64,000 nt of DNA from Paracoccus sp. S1E-3 (lineage in GTDB: Bacteria; Pseudomonadota; Alphaproteobacteria; Rhodobacterales; Rhodobacteraceae), in assembly GCF_013868135.1 (NCBI RefSeq), contig NZ_JACEMU010000006.1, positions 1 through 64,000 on the forward strand. The letters are read 5' to 3'. The position numbers and the translations under genes were made by a program. Below, one piece after another: positions 46,008 through 55,245 of this stretch (positions within the stretch are counted from its first letter, which is position 1; each line of letters starts with the position of its first letter). The notes under the pieces are model-generated. The model had not been told where the DNA came from. It saw only the letters and a list, made by a program, of their open reading frames with translations, and ran no database searches.

Positions 46008-47074
46008 TGCTGGGTCGCGATGCAATCGGCGCCTTCGGCCAGCAGCGCGGCGCAGAAGCGGCGCGCATCGTCACGCGATTCGAAACCCGCCACGCGCAGG
46101 CGATAGAAAGTGCGGCCGTTCTTCTTGGTCGTCTGCACCAGCTGCGACTTGCCCGAGAACAGCGACGAGAAGCGACCCGAGATGCGGCCCCATTCCTTGT
46201 TTGCGATGGCATCCGAATCGAAGGCGCCCAGCTGCACCACGGGCGCGCCAGAAGCCACCCGCGCCGGCGCGGGTGCGGGCGCTTCTTCGGCGACCGCCTC
46301 GGCGACGGCCTCCTCGATGGCGGGGCGCTCGGCCGGGGCGGCTGCGACGGCCGGGGCACGGGCGGCGATGCGGGCCGGGCGCGGGGCCGGACGGGTGCCG
46401 GCGAGCGCGGTCACGGGGGTCGCGGCCAGCGGCTCCTCGGCGGTGGTCGCGGTCAGGTCCTCGGCGCTCACGATGCCCAGATCGGCCATGTCGGCCGGCT
46501 CCTCGGTGCCGATGCCGGCTGCGGCCTCGGCATCGGTCAGGGCGACCACGGGGTTCTGCGGCGCTGCCGGGACCACCGCGTCAGCAGCAGCGCTGAGCGC
46601 GGCTGCATCGGCCAGCTGCCCCATGGCGACATCATCTTCGGACAGGCCGGTCGGCGCCGGGGCGATGGCGATTTCGGCATTGGGCGGCATGGCGACGCCG
46701 GCGGCGATTTCGTTCACGGTCAGACCGCCATTCTGGGCCAGTTCGCCCCCCGGATCATCGGGCGCGGTGCGCGCCTCGCCCATCGTGGCCCGGATCACCG
46801 GCACGCCGGAGACGTCGCGGGCCACCAGCTTGTAGCCCCAGACCACCAGCCCGATCAGCAGCAAGACCGAGATCACCGCCCCCAGGTAATGGGTCAGCCG
46901 GCCGAAGCGTGCGCCAAGGCTTTCGGGTTGGTCCATCAGCTCGGCTTGGCCATCGTCATACCAGCCGTATTCTTCTTCGTATTCGTCCTGCGCGTGGTGC
47001 TGATAGGGATAGTTCCGGGCCCTGCGGGGCTCGGAATCCGCGAATCGGCGCGCGCCGAAATCGGTGACTGCCAT
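46004..47074 (-). CDS. SPOR-domain membrane protein
   Basis: 356 aa. Acidic cytosolic tail (1-60), one TM (62-82), a long low-complexity Ala/Pro/Glu periplasmic linker (90-270), and a C-terminal SPOR domain (about 275-354: VVQLGAFDSDAIANKEWGRI ... YRLRVAGFESRDDARRFC). SPOR domains bind denuded glycan strands at division sites. Sits between argS and nagZ as usual in Rhodobacteraceae. Confidence 0.92.
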   Translation of the reverse strand: MAVTDFGARRFADSEPRRARNYPYQHHAQDEYEEEYGWYDDGQAELMDQPESLGARFGRLTHYLGAVISVLLLIGLVVWGYKLVARDVSGVPVIRATMGEARTAPDDPGGELAQNGGLTVNEIAAGVAMPPNAEIAIAPAPTGLSEDDVAMGQLADAAALSAAADAVVPAAPQNPVVALTDAEAAAGIGTEEPADMADLGIVSAEDLTATTAEEPLAATPVTALAGTRPAPRPARIAARAPAVAAAPAERPAIEEAVAEAVAEEAPAPAPARVASGAPVVQLGAFDSDAIANKEWGRISGRFSSLFSGKSQLVQTTKKNGRTFYRLRVAGFESRDDARRFCAALLAEGADCIATQQ

Positions 47075-47139
47075 AAGATGCCTGCCTGCCGGGTGACCGG
47101 CTGTTGATTACTGCCCGATCCCGGCCAGGGCACCTTTTG

Positions 47140-48885
47140 TCAGCGCATTTCCTTGGCCGGAGTCACCCCAAGAATAGCAAGCCCGGACGAAATGACAACG
47201 CCAACGGCACGTAACAGCGCGATTTTTGCTGCCGTGACAGCCAGATCACCGTCCTGAATGAACCGCAGCGACTGGTCGTCATTGCCGCGATTCCACAGCG
47301 AATGCAGCGCGCCCGCCAGATCATACAGGTAGAAGGCGACCCGATGCGGCTCGTGCGCGACTGCCGCCGCCTCGATCAGGCGGGGATATTCGGCCAGCTT
47401 CTGGATCAGATCGATCTCGGCCGGGTGGGTCAGGCGCGACAGATCCGCCTGCGCCAGCGCGGCGTCCGAGGTGTCGACGCCCATCTCCGCCGCCCGATTC
47501 ATGACTGAATTCACCCGCGCGCTGGCATATTGCACATACCAGACCGGGTTGTCCTTGGACTGCTCCAGCACCTTGTCGAAGTCGAAATCCAGCGCCGCAT
47601 CGTTCTTCCGCGTCAGCATGTGGAAGCGGGTCACGTCGCGGCCCGCCTGTTCCACCACATCGCGCAGCGTCACGAAGGTACCGGCGCGCTTCGACATCTT
47701 GAAGGGCTCGCCGTTCTTGTACAGCTTCACCAGCTGGATCAGCTTCACATCCAAAGGCACCCGACCGTTGGACAGCGCGCCCACGGCGGCGTTCATCCGC
47801 TTGACATAACCGCCATGATCGGCGCCGAAAATATCGATCAACTGATCGAAGCCACGGTCGATCTTGTCCCAGTGATAGGCGATGTCGGGCGCGAAATAGG
47901 TCCAGGAGCCGTCCGATTTCTGCACCGCGCGGTCCTGATCGTCGCCATAAGCGGTGGACCGGAACAGCGTCTGTTCGCGCGCCTCCCAATCGTCGGGCAG
48001 CTTGCCCTTCGGCGGTTCCAGCGTGCCTTCATAGATCAGTCCAGCAGACCGCAGCCGGTCAATCGCCGCCTCGATCCGGCCCGAGCCATAGAGCGCCTTT
48101 TCAGACGAATAGACATCCATTTCGACATTCAGCAGCCGCAGATCCTCGCGGATCATCTCCAGCATGGCGGCGGTGGCGAATTCGCGCACCTCGGCCAGCC
48201 AGTCCTCCTCCGGCTTGTCCAGCAGGCTGTCGCCGTATTTCGCCTTCAGCGCCTCGCCCACGGGGATCAGGTAGTCGCCGGGATACAGGCCCTCGCGGAT
48301 CTCGGGCTCCAGCCCGTTGGCCTCGCGGTAACGTTCATAAGCCGAACGCGCCAGCACATCGACCTGAGCGCCGCCGTCGTTGATGTAATATTCGCGCGTT
48401 ACGTCATAGCCGGCAAAGGCCAGCAGGCTGGACAGCGCATCGCCGAAAACCGCGCCGCGCGTATGGCCCACATGCATCGGCCCGGTCGGGTTGGCCGAGA
48501 CGAATTCGACATTCACCCGCGTCCCCTGCCCAAGCCCGGACCGGCCATAGCCTTCGGGCGCGTTCAGCGCCGCCCGCACCACGCCCTGCCAGACCGAAGG
48601 ATCCAGCCGCAGATTCAAGAAGCCCGGCCCCGCCACCTCGGCCGAGGCGATGCGCGCATCAAGGGCCAGCCGCGCGGCCAGTTTTTCGGCGATGTCGCGC
48701 GGTTTCATCTGGGCGGGCTTGGCCAGCACCATGGCGGCATTGGTCGCCATGTCGCCATGGGCGGAATCGCGCGGCGGCTCGACGGTGACATTTTTCAGGT
48801 CCAGCCCGGCGGGCAGTTCGCCCGCGGCGACCATCGCGTTCAGCGCGTCCAGCGTGACGCCGTGGATATCGGCAAAGAGGTTCAT
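47140..48885 (-). CDS. argS: Arginyl-tRNA synthetase
   Basis: 581-aa class Ia synthetase. N-terminal Add1 domain, HIGH motif as HVGH in [22 protein letters not shown]-equivalent [11 protein letters not shown], and a DALR anticodon-binding C-terminal domain. Start at MNLFADIHG, with GGAAG upstream; seven earlier in-frame codons are unlikely to be used. Leads the operon argS-SPOR-nagZ-scpA-scpB-77-aa gene. Confidence 0.97.
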   Translation of the reverse strand: MNLFADIHGVTLDALNAMVAAGELPAGLDLKNVTVEPPRDSAHGDMATNAAMVLAKPAQMKPRDIAEKLAARLALDARIASAEVAGPGFLNLRLDPSVWQGVVRAALNAPEGYGRSGLGQGTRVNVEFVSANPTGPMHVGHTRGAVFGDALSSLLAFAGYDVTREYYINDGGAQVDVLARSAYERYREANGLEPEIREGLYPGDYLIPVGEALKAKYGDSLLDKPEEDWLAEVREFATAAMLEMIREDLRLLNVEMDVYSSEKALYGSGRIEAAIDRLRSAGLIYEGTLEPPKGKLPDDWEAREQTLFRSTAYGDDQDRAVQKSDGSWTYFAPDIAYHWDKIDRGFDQLIDIFGADHGGYVKRMNAAVGALSNGRVPLDVKLIQLVKLYKNGEPFKMSKRAGTFVTLRDVVEQAGRDVTRFHMLTRKNDAALDFDFDKVLEQSKDNPVWYVQYASARVNSVMNRAAEMGVDTSDAALAQADLSRLTHPAEIDLIQKLAEYPRLIEAAAVAHEPHRVAFYLYDLAGALHSLWNRGNDDQSLRFIQDGDLAVTAAKIALLRAVGVVISSGLAILGVTPAKEMR

Positions 48886-48936
48886 CTTTATCTTCCGCTT
48901 GTTCAAATCTGCGATAGCCCCGCCAGACCCCGAAGG

Positions 48937-49593
48937 TCAACGGGGGGTGGCCTCGGCCGCCAGATGGCGCAGGCCATGGGTGACATCGGCGCGCACCGCC
49001 AGCCGCAGGCCCGGCTCGTCCCCGGCTTTCAGCGCCGCCAGGATCAGCCGGTGGTGGCGGGGCGGTTCGTTGCGCTGCACGCGCCCGTACAGTGCCCGCA
49101 TCGTCGGGCCCAGCTGCAGCCAGACCGTTTCCAGAATCGCCAGCATCGCCGGAGCCTGGGCGCGCAGATACAAGGTGCGGTGAAACTCCAGATTGCTGCG
49201 GATATAGCCCACCGCGTCATGGCGCATCACCGCATCGGCGATCCCGCCATTGATCGCGCTCAGCCGGTCGATCAGCGCGAAATGCGCCCGCGGCAGCGCG
49301 CGCGAAGCCAGCTCCGGCTCGATCAGCGCCCGCAGCGCCGCCAGTTCCTCGATCCGTTCGACCGACAGCTCCGGCGTTGTCACCCGCCCCGAGGTCGACA
49401 GCGTCAGCGCTCCTTCCGCCGCCAGCCGGCGCACCGCCTCGCGCGCGGGCGTCATCGAGACGTTATATTCGGCAGCGATGCCGCGCAGCGTCAACGGCTG
49501 GCCCGGCGGCAGTTCGCCCACCAGAATGCGGCTGCGCAGGTTGCGGTACAGCCGCTCATGCGCGGCGGGATCAGAGGGACGGCTGATGCTCAT
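48937..49593 (-). CDS. GntR-family regulator, FadR/FCD type
   Basis: 218 aa. N-terminal winged helix (about 12-75: RILVGELPPGQPLTLRGIAA, then SMTPAREAVRRLAAEGAL) and C-terminal all-helical FCD ligand-binding domain (about 85-205) with the metal-binding His pattern (NLEFHRTLY, PRHHRLILAAL, THGLRHL). Such regulators sense carboxylic acids or sugar acids. No metabolic gene is adjacent, so its target may be itself or remote. Start at MSISRPSDPA, eight bases from a perfect palindrome. Confidence 0.9.
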   Translation of the reverse strand: MSISRPSDPAAHERLYRNLRSRILVGELPPGQPLTLRGIAAEYNVSMTPAREAVRRLAAEGALTLSTSGRVTTPELSVERIEELAALRALIEPELASRALPRAHFALIDRLSAINGGIADAVMRHDAVGYIRSNLEFHRTLYLRAQAPAMLAILETVWLQLGPTMRALYGRVQRNEPPRHHRLILAALKAGDEPGLRLAVRADVTHGLRHLAAEATPR

Positions 49594-49601
49594 CAGTGGG
49601 T

Positions 49602-49611
49602 TGTGATCACA
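49602..49611. promoter_or_regulatory. Perfect palindrome TGTGATCACA (candidate GntR operator)
   Basis: Ten-base palindrome eight bases 5' of the GntR start, in the 31-base gap to the metalloprotease gene. It fits the GT-N-AC pattern bound by FadR-group GntR regulators, so autoregulation is likely. Confidence 0.45.
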
Positions 49612-49624
49612 GGCGCCGGGATCG

Positions 49625-50329
49625 TCAAGCCTCGACCGGTCGCGCCGGCGGCCTGAACCGCCACGCTTGCAGATCGGCGCCATGGGCGCGCAGCCAGGCG
49701 CGATGCGGGGCATGGCCGGGCATCAGGCGCTCGACCTCGGCCCAGAACCGGGTGGAATGGTCCATATGGGCCAGATGCGCGACCTCATGCGCGGCGACAT
49801 AATCCAGCACCTCGGGCGGGGCCATGGCCAGACGCCAGGAAAACATCAGCCGCCCGTCATGGGTGCAGCTGCCCCAGCGCGAGCGGGTGTCGCGCAGCGC
49901 CAGTGCGCGCGGCTGGCGCCCCAGCCGCGCGGCGAAGCGGTCGACCGCCTCGCGCAGGGCGACATGGGCGCGGTGCTTCAGCCAGGCCTGGACCGTGGCG
50001 CCCATCGCCCCACGCGCGGGCACATAGAGCACGTCGCCTTCCAGCCGGGCGGCGCGCAGCGGCATGGCGCGCAGCAGCACCGCCTGTCCGGCGACGGGCA
50101 GGCGCGCCCCCTCGACCACCAGCTTCGGCCCCGGCATGGCCGAAACCGTGCGGCGCAGCCATTCCGCTTTCGATGCCGCGAATTCGCGGCCCGCCTGAAG
50201 CGTCGCGCGCGGCGGCAGGGTCAGCACCACCTCGCCCCCGGCGCGGGGCACGCGCAGTGTCATCCGGCGGGCCCGCGCATTGCGCCGGACCCTGACGGGG
50301 ATATTGTCGATCTGAAATTGTTCGTGCAT
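49625..50329 (-). CDS. YgjP-like zinc metallopeptidase (DUF45)
   Basis: 234 aa. N-terminal beta domain with RRNARARRMTLRVPRAG, and a C-terminal protease-like domain with RDTRSRWGSCTHDGRLMFSW and HEVAHLAHMDHSTRFW (HEXXH at 181-185, third ligand His191). Family M48/DUF45 members are predicted cytosolic zinc metalloproteases of unknown substrate. Length is typical. Confidence 0.9.
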   Translation of the reverse strand: MHEQFQIDNIPVRVRRNARARRMTLRVPRAGGEVVLTLPPRATLQAGREFAASKAEWLRRTVSAMPGPKLVVEGARLPVAGQAVLLRAMPLRAARLEGDVLYVPARGAMGATVQAWLKHRAHVALREAVDRFAARLGRQPRALALRDTRSRWGSCTHDGRLMFSWRLAMAPPEVLDYVAAHEVAHLAHMDHSTRFWAEVERLMPGHAPHRAWLRAHGADLQAWRFRPPARPVEA

Positions 50330-50413
50330 TGCTGTCGGGATAGGCCTTTACAGCCACATGGGCTTGTGGCAGGGCGTCCGGGATTCACCTAACCGCTGCG
50401 TAAGGAAATTACC

Positions 50414-50734
50414 ATGCCCAAAGAGGAATGGGGCACGAAGCGCCTCTGCCCACATTGCGGGACCCGATTCTACGACCTGCAAAAAGATCCGATGACCTGC
50501 CCCGCCTGCGGGTCGGAATTTACGGTGGAAAGCCTGACCCAGGGTCGCGGCCGCTCGTTGGTTTCGGAAAAAACCGCGATGAAGGATGACGATCAGGACG
50601 ATGATCTGATAGAAGATGATCTCGACGACGACGATACCGGCGATCTGGATGATGATCTGCTGGAAGACGACGATGATGACGGCGACGTATCGCTGGATGA
50701 AATCGCCGACGTCGCCGGCGACGACGAGGATTGA
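50414..50734 (+). CDS. TIGR02300 family zinc-ribbon protein with acidic tail
   Basis: 106 aa. A four-cysteine zinc ribbon (Cys12, Cys15, Cys29, Cys32) surrounds the namesake FYDLQ motif. Residues 58-106 are almost wholly Asp/Glu, a long acidic tail as in the family. TIGR02300 is nearly universal in alphaproteobacteria and of unknown function; nucleic-acid mimicry or RNA-polymerase binding has been suggested only by analogy. The last bases of the gene lie in a small repeat. Confidence 0.92.
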   Translation: MPKEEWGTKRLCPHCGTRFYDLQKDPMTCPACGSEFTVESLTQGRGRSLVSEKTAMKDDDQDDDLIEDDLDDDDTGDLDDDLLEDDDDDGDVSLDEIADVAGDDED

Positions 50735-50795
50735 TCGCAGCTTCGGCAGCGTTCATTCCAAGGGGATTGATCGCGGCCTCGGCCGCGATCATCCA
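50729..50795. repeat. Two imperfect ~33-bp direct repeats, each a hairpin
   Basis: Copy 1 (50729-50761) and copy 2 (about 50764-50795) share GGATTGATCGC...TCGGC...ATCCA-like sequence. Copy 2 is a near-perfect palindrome, TGATCGCGGCC-tc-GGCCGCGATCA (50768-50791). Copy 1 is partly decayed and overlaps the end of the preceding gene. No T run follows. Confidence 0.6.
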
Positions 50796-50827
50796 TAACG
50801 GCAACCAACTACCAGAGGCACTGAAAC

Positions 50828-51220
50828 ATGAAATCTCTCTCTGTCTACGCCCCGCAAATGCTAAGCATACTTCGCATTGTCGCGGCCCTGATCTTCATGG
50901 CGCATGGCACCCAGAAGATCCTCGGCTTCCCTGCCAGCGATGCGGCTTTTCCGGCCGTGATGTCCAAGCTCTGGATCGCGGGCATGCTGGAGCTGATTGG
51001 CGGCGCGCTGCTGGTGGTGGGGCTGTTCACCCGCCCGGTGGCCTTCGTGCTGTCGGGCCTGATGGCGGCGGCCTACTGGATGGCACATGCGCCCCGCGAC
51101 GCCTTCCCCGCGCTGAACGGCGGCGACGCGGCGATTCTGTATTGCTTCGTCTTCCTGTATTTCGTCTTTTCCGGCCCCGGCCCGATCAGCCTGGACAAAG
51201 TGCTGAAACGCGACGGCTAA
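50828..51220 (+). CDS. DoxX family membrane protein
   Basis: 130 aa with four TM helices (about 10-30, 45-68, 72-88, 105-122). DoxX signature LRIVAALIFMAHGTQKILGF, then GGALLVVGLFTRPVAFVLSG. Members are linked to thiosulfate oxidation, envelope redox or detoxification, without a clear enzymatic role. Monocistronic, with a strong terminator after it. Confidence 0.9.
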   Translation: MKSLSVYAPQMLSILRIVAALIFMAHGTQKILGFPASDAAFPAVMSKLWIAGMLELIGGALLVVGLFTRPVAFVLSGLMAAAYWMAHAPRDAFPALNGGDAAILYCFVFLYFVFSGPGPISLDKVLKRDG

Positions 51221-51248
51221 GACTGAAGCCAAGGAAAACACAGCAGAA

Positions 51249-51275
51249 AGCGGGGCCAACCGGTCCCGCTTTTTT
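51249..51275 (+). terminator. Rho-independent terminator after doxX
   Basis: AGCGGGGCC-aacc-GGTCCCGCT (nine pairs, one G-T) followed by T6; about 28 bases past the stop. Confidence 0.9.
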
Positions 51276-51386
51276 CTTTTTCGCGGCGCGGACAAGAAAC
51301 CGTCATTTTATGCTTGCAGCCCTCGGCGGCACCCCCTATACGACCCCCCACGGCAGCGGCGCAACGCGCTCTGTCAGACCTCCGGT

Positions 51387-51462
<76 letters not shown>

Positions 51463-51583
51463 TTACACTTTCCCGACATGAAACATCGCGGAAGCGCCGC
51501 CCCATTTGTGCAACCGGGCGCACGATCCGTGCTGATTGCCGTAGGGGAACATGCACGATTCGCGCATCCGTGCTGTCAAGCTG

Positions 51584-51613
51584 TTGACGGGCGCCGATTA
51601 ACATTCGTCTATA
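51584..51613 (+). promoter_or_regulatory. Candidate promoter for the MarR gene
   Basis: TTGACG (51584-51589) and TCTATA (51608-51613), 18 bases apart, about 90 bases before the marR start. The -35 is good; the -10 is weak. Confidence 0.35.
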
Positions 51614-51702
51614 GGAGAGGCCGAAGTTAACGTCGCGATCCTCGGCGGCCCGCACGGCAATTCGGCAAGCAATCAGGCTGCGTCAGGGAGAGAGCAATTC
51701 AG

Positions 51703-52212
51703 ATGAAGGATTTCGACTACGAGCCTGTTGCCGCCAGCAAGATCGAACTCGGCTATCTGGCAGGGGATATTACATTCATGGCGCGGGTGCTTTTCGCCCA
51801 TGTGCGCCTGGCCAATGCGGAATTTCATCGCGAATGGGATACGGTCAGCGGCACGCTGTCGCTGCTCAGCCTGATCGGGCTGAATCCGGGGATCTCGCAG
51901 AACGACCTGGCCAGCACCGTGGTGATGAAGAAATCCGCCGTGACCAAGCTGATTGGCGAGTTGGAAGCCAAGGGTCTGGTCATTCGCGACAAGCCCAAAT
52001 CGGATCGCCGCTTCAACGCGCTCAGCCTCAGTCTGGAGGGCGAGGCCTTGTGGCTGGAAATGCGCGACCGTCTGCAGGAGCGGCAGGAATTCCTGCTCCA
52101 GCCGCTCAACACGCGCGACCGCGACCGGTTGTTCGCCCTGCTGCAACGGCTGGTGGCCTATTATGCGGACCCGTCGGCCACCAGCCGCCGCGCCGACGCC
52201 ACCGAGCATTGA
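51703..52212 (+). CDS. MarR-family transcriptional regulator
   Basis: 169 aa. Winged helix core (about 60-125: GISQNDLASTVVMKKSAVTK, LIGELEAKGLVIRDKPKSDR, the basic wing DRR) flanked by dimerisation helices. MarR dimers usually repress their own gene and neighbours and release DNA upon binding aromatic compounds. It is convergent with the repair cassette, so regulation of that cassette is not implied by position. Start at MKDFDYEP, with AGGGAGAGAG upstream. Confidence 0.9.
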   Translation: MKDFDYEPVAASKIELGYLAGDITFMARVLFAHVRLANAEFHREWDTVSGTLSLLSLIGLNPGISQNDLASTVVMKKSAVTKLIGELEAKGLVIRDKPKSDRRFNALSLSLEGEALWLEMRDRLQERQEFLLQPLNTRDRDRLFALLQRLVAYYADPSATSRRADATEH

Positions 52213-52219
52213 AACCTGC

Positions 52220-52855
52220 TTAGCGCGCCACCGAGAGCGGAACCGCCAGCGCGCGCCGCCCGGTCAGAATTGCAATCCCGGTCGGGACCAGTCCTTGCAG
52301 CACGGCGTGGTCATGGCGCAGCCCGCCGGTGTAATGGCCAAAAGCCGGCAGGATCAGGTGATCGGTCCCCACCAGAAAGGCGGCTCGGCTGCGCCCGGCG
52401 ACACGCGCCTTGGGGTGGTAATGCCCCGAGATATCCGGCCCCTGCCCGGCCGCCGCGATATGGCGCAGCCAGAGCCCGGCGCGATGCAGCGCCTCGGCCC
52501 CCGTCAGCAGGTCATGGTTGCCCGAGACCAGAAATGTTTCCTGCGCCGCGATCAGGCTGGCGAACAGCGCCCGTTCCTCGACCGGCAGCGCGATGCCCGC
52601 GGCGTCATCGTCGAAAATATCGCCCAGCAGGGCCAGCCGGGCCGGCCGCAAGGCGTGCAGCTCGGCTGCCAGACAGGCCAGCGTCTCGCGGGTTTCAAAA
52701 GGGGGCAGCAGCGCGCCGCCGCGCCGGGCCATGCGTTCGGATTTGCCCAAGTGCAGGTCCGACAGGATCAGCATCTCCTCGGTCGGCCAATACAGCGCGC
52801 CGGATGGCCGGGCGACGAAGCGCTGCCCGGCGAAGTTGAAGGCGTAACCATTCAT
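52220..52855 (-). CDS. pdeM: Ligase-associated DNA damage response endonuclease PdeM
   Basis: 211-aa calcineurin-like metallophosphoesterase. Metal motifs: LSDLHLGKSE, LLGDIFDDDA, VSGNHDLL, and GHYHP. PdeM is the nuclease member of the LigB-associated repair set. Its ATG overlaps the helicase stop by four bases. Last gene of the cassette. Confidence 0.9.
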   Translation of the reverse strand: MNGYAFNFAGQRFVARPSGALYWPTEEMLILSDLHLGKSERMARRGGALLPPFETRETLACLAAELHALRPARLALLGDIFDDDAAGIALPVEERALFASLIAAQETFLVSGNHDLLTGAEALHRAGLWLRHIAAAGQGPDISGHYHPKARVAGRSRAAFLVGTDHLILPAFGHYTGGLRHDHAVLQGLVPTGIAILTGRRALAVPLSVAR

Positions 52856-55245
52856 GCCGCCGCAAGCCCTGCTTCGGCCATCATGCGGGCAGCTTCTTCT
52901 TCCAGCAGGCGATCCTCGCCCAGGCCGCTGATCGGGATCTTGCCGACCTCCAGCATCAGGGGCGCGGCCAGCGGGGTCACATGCGGCGGCCGGGCATGGA
53001 CGATATGGGGGCGCGCGGCCAGCATTTCCTCGATCCGGCCGAAATCGACCAGACCCCGCATCGCCTCGGTCCGGGTCAGGCGCAGCAGCAGATGATCGGG
53101 ATCGTGGCGGCGCAGGGTGTCATAGATGATATCGCTGGAAAACGTCGCCTGCTTGCCCGATTTGCGCTGTCCGGGCAGGTTGCGCTGCAACAGCCCGGCG
53201 ACGGTCGCGACATTGCGGAAGCTGCGCTTCATCACCGCATTGCCGCCCAGCCAGTCCTCCAGCCCGTCCAGCAGGCTTTCGCGGGTGAAGAAGGGCGCGG
53301 GATCGGCGATCGGGTCCATCGACCAGATCAGCAGCGCGTAATCGGTGGCGACGAAGCCAAGGGGACCAAGTCCCGCCTCCTCCATCCGCCGGGTCAGGAT
53401 CAGGCCGAGCGTCTGGTTCGCGTTGCGCCCCGCGAAGGTATAGGCGCAGAAATAGGCGCGCCCGCCCCGTTCGAAGGATTCGCAGGTCAGCGTGCCGGGT
53501 TGCGGCAGCACCGAAATCTCGCGCTGCAGGTCCAGCCAGTCGCGGGTCGGGCCGGGCAGCCTGTCCCATTTCGCCGGATCGCCGATCAGGTCCAGAACCC
53601 GCGCCGAAAGCTCGGTCGAGGTCACCAGCTTGGTGCCGTTGAACACCGCGATCTTCGGGCTGCGCGAAGGCTGGGGCGTCACCTCGACCACCATCTCGCG
53701 CAGCCGGTCATAACGCACGGTCTTGCCGCCGATCAGGAAGGTGTCGCCGGGCGAGAGGCTGGCGGCGAAGCCTTCCTCGACCTCGCCCAAAGGCGCGCCG
53801 CCATGGCGGTGGCGGACCTTCAAGGTTTCGGTCTCGGTGATGGTGCCGATATTCATGCGGATCATCCGCGCCGCGCGCGGGTCGCGCAATTGCCACAGGC
53901 CACCGCGTTCGACCAGCCTCTGCCAGCGGTCATAGGCGCGCAGCGCATAGCCGCCGGTCGCCGCGAAATCCAGACAATCGTCGAACTGCGCCCGCGTCAG
54001 CGCCGCGTAAGGCCCGGCACTGCGGAATTCGCGAAACAGCGCCTCGGCATCGAAGGGCCCGGCGCAGGCGGTCAGCAGGATCTGCTGGCACAGCACATCA
54101 AGCCCGCCCCAGGTGCCGACCGGGCCGCGCCCCTCGCCATCCAGATCGCCCGCCGCGACCGCCTGCAACGCGGCCACGCATTCGATCACCTCGAAGCGGT
54201 TCGCCGGCACGATCCGCGCCTTCGAGGGCGCATTGTAGCGGTGGTTCGCCCGCCCGATCCGCTGCACCAGCCGCTTGACGTTCTTCGGCGCGCCGACCTG
54301 AATGACCAGATCGACATCGCCCCAGTCGATGCCGAGATCGAGGCTGCCGGTCGCCACCACCGCGCGCAACTGGCCCGCCGCCATCGCCGCCTCGACCCGG
54401 CCGCGCACCTCGCGCGACAGGCTGCCGTGATGCAGCCCGATGGGCAGGTTGTTATCATTGACGGCCCACAGCGCCTGAAAGAACAGCTCGGCCTGCGCGC
54501 GGGTATTGATGAACACCAGCGTCAGCCGCGCGGCCTCGATCGCCTCCATCACGTCCTTCGCCGCATGGCGCGCGCCACCCCCCGACCAGGGCGCGGGCAG
54601 CGTGGTGTCCAGCATGGCGATATCGGGCGCGGGGCCGGGATCGGCCAGCACGATCCGCGCCCCCCCGATATAATCGGCAAGCGCCGCCGGGTCCTCGACC
54701 GTGGCCGACAGCGCCGAGACCCGCAGATCCGGCGCAAGGTTGCGCAGCCGGGCCAGCCCCAGCATCAATTGATCGCCCCGCTTGCCTTCGGCAAGGGCGT
54801 GGATCTCGTCGATGACCACCCGCTTCAGACCGCCGAAGATCTTGGGCGCCTCGGGATAGGACAGCATCAGCGCCAGACTTTCCGGCGTGGTCAGCAGGAT
54901 CTCCGGCGGGTCCACCCGCTGGCGCGCCCGGCGCGCGGCGGCGGTGTCGCCGGTGCGGTCCTCGATGCGGATGTTCAGGCCCAGATCGGCCACTGGGCGC
55001 GACAGGTTGCGCGCGATGTCATTGGTCAGCGCCTTCAGGGGCGAGACGTAAAGCGTGTGCATCCCCTCATGCGGGCCGTCCATCAGATCGGCCAGCGTCG
55101 GCAGGAACCCGGCCAGCGTCTTGCCGCCGCCGGTCGGCGCGATCAGCAGCGTGTCCTCCTTCGCCTCGAACAGATCGAGCTGATGCGGATGCGGGGTCCA
55201 GTCCTGACGGGTGAACCAGTCGGCGATCCTGGTGGGCAGGGTCAT
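52852..55245 (-). CDS. Ligase-associated DEXH-box helicase (Lhr-like)
   Basis: 797-aa superfamily 2 helicase. Q-motif-like start, Walker A APTGGGKTLAGF (36-47), DEIH box (VVIDEIHALAEGKRGDQ), SALSATVEDP, motif IV-VI with QRIGRANHR, then the Lhr-type winged helix and C-terminal domain. Shorter than full Lhr (1400+ aa), matching the Lhr-core helicases of the ligase cassette. Probably 3'-5' DNA translocase that opens damaged DNA for PdeM and LigB. Confidence 0.93.
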   Translation of the reverse strand: MTLPTRIADWFTRQDWTPHPHQLDLFEAKEDTLLIAPTGGGKTLAGFLPTLADLMDGPHEGMHTLYVSPLKALTNDIARNLSRPVADLGLNIRIEDRTGDTAAARRARQRVDPPEILLTTPESLALMLSYPEAPKIFGGLKRVVIDEIHALAEGKRGDQLMLGLARLRNLAPDLRVSALSATVEDPAALADYIGGARIVLADPGPAPDIAMLDTTLPAPWSGGGARHAAKDVMEAIEAARLTLVFINTRAQAELFFQALWAVNDNNLPIGLHHGSLSREVRGRVEAAMAAGQLRAVVATGSLDLGIDWGDVDLVIQVGAPKNVKRLVQRIGRANHRYNAPSKARIVPANRFEVIECVAALQAVAAGDLDGEGRGPVGTWGGLDVLCQQILLTACAGPFDAEALFREFRSAGPYAALTRAQFDDCLDFAATGGYALRAYDRWQRLVERGGLWQLRDPRAARMIRMNIGTITETETLKVRHRHGGAPLGEVEEGFAASLSPGDTFLIGGKTVRYDRLREMVVEVTPQPSRSPKIAVFNGTKLVTSTELSARVLDLIGDPAKWDRLPGPTRDWLDLQREISVLPQPGTLTCESFERGGRAYFCAYTFAGRNANQTLGLILTRRMEEAGLGPLGFVATDYALLIWSMDPIADPAPFFTRESLLDGLEDWLGGNAVMKRSFRNVATVAGLLQRNLPGQRKSGKQATFSSDIIYDTLRRHDPDHLLLRLTRTEAMRGLVDFGRIEEMLAARPHIVHARPPHVTPLAAPLMLEVGKIPISGLGEDRLLEEEAARMMAEAGLAAA

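Noticed and set aside
50520-50808. Minus-strand frames rich in Arg/His or Ser opposite the TIGR02300 tail
   Set aside because: They are the complements of an Asp/Glu codon run, not proteins.
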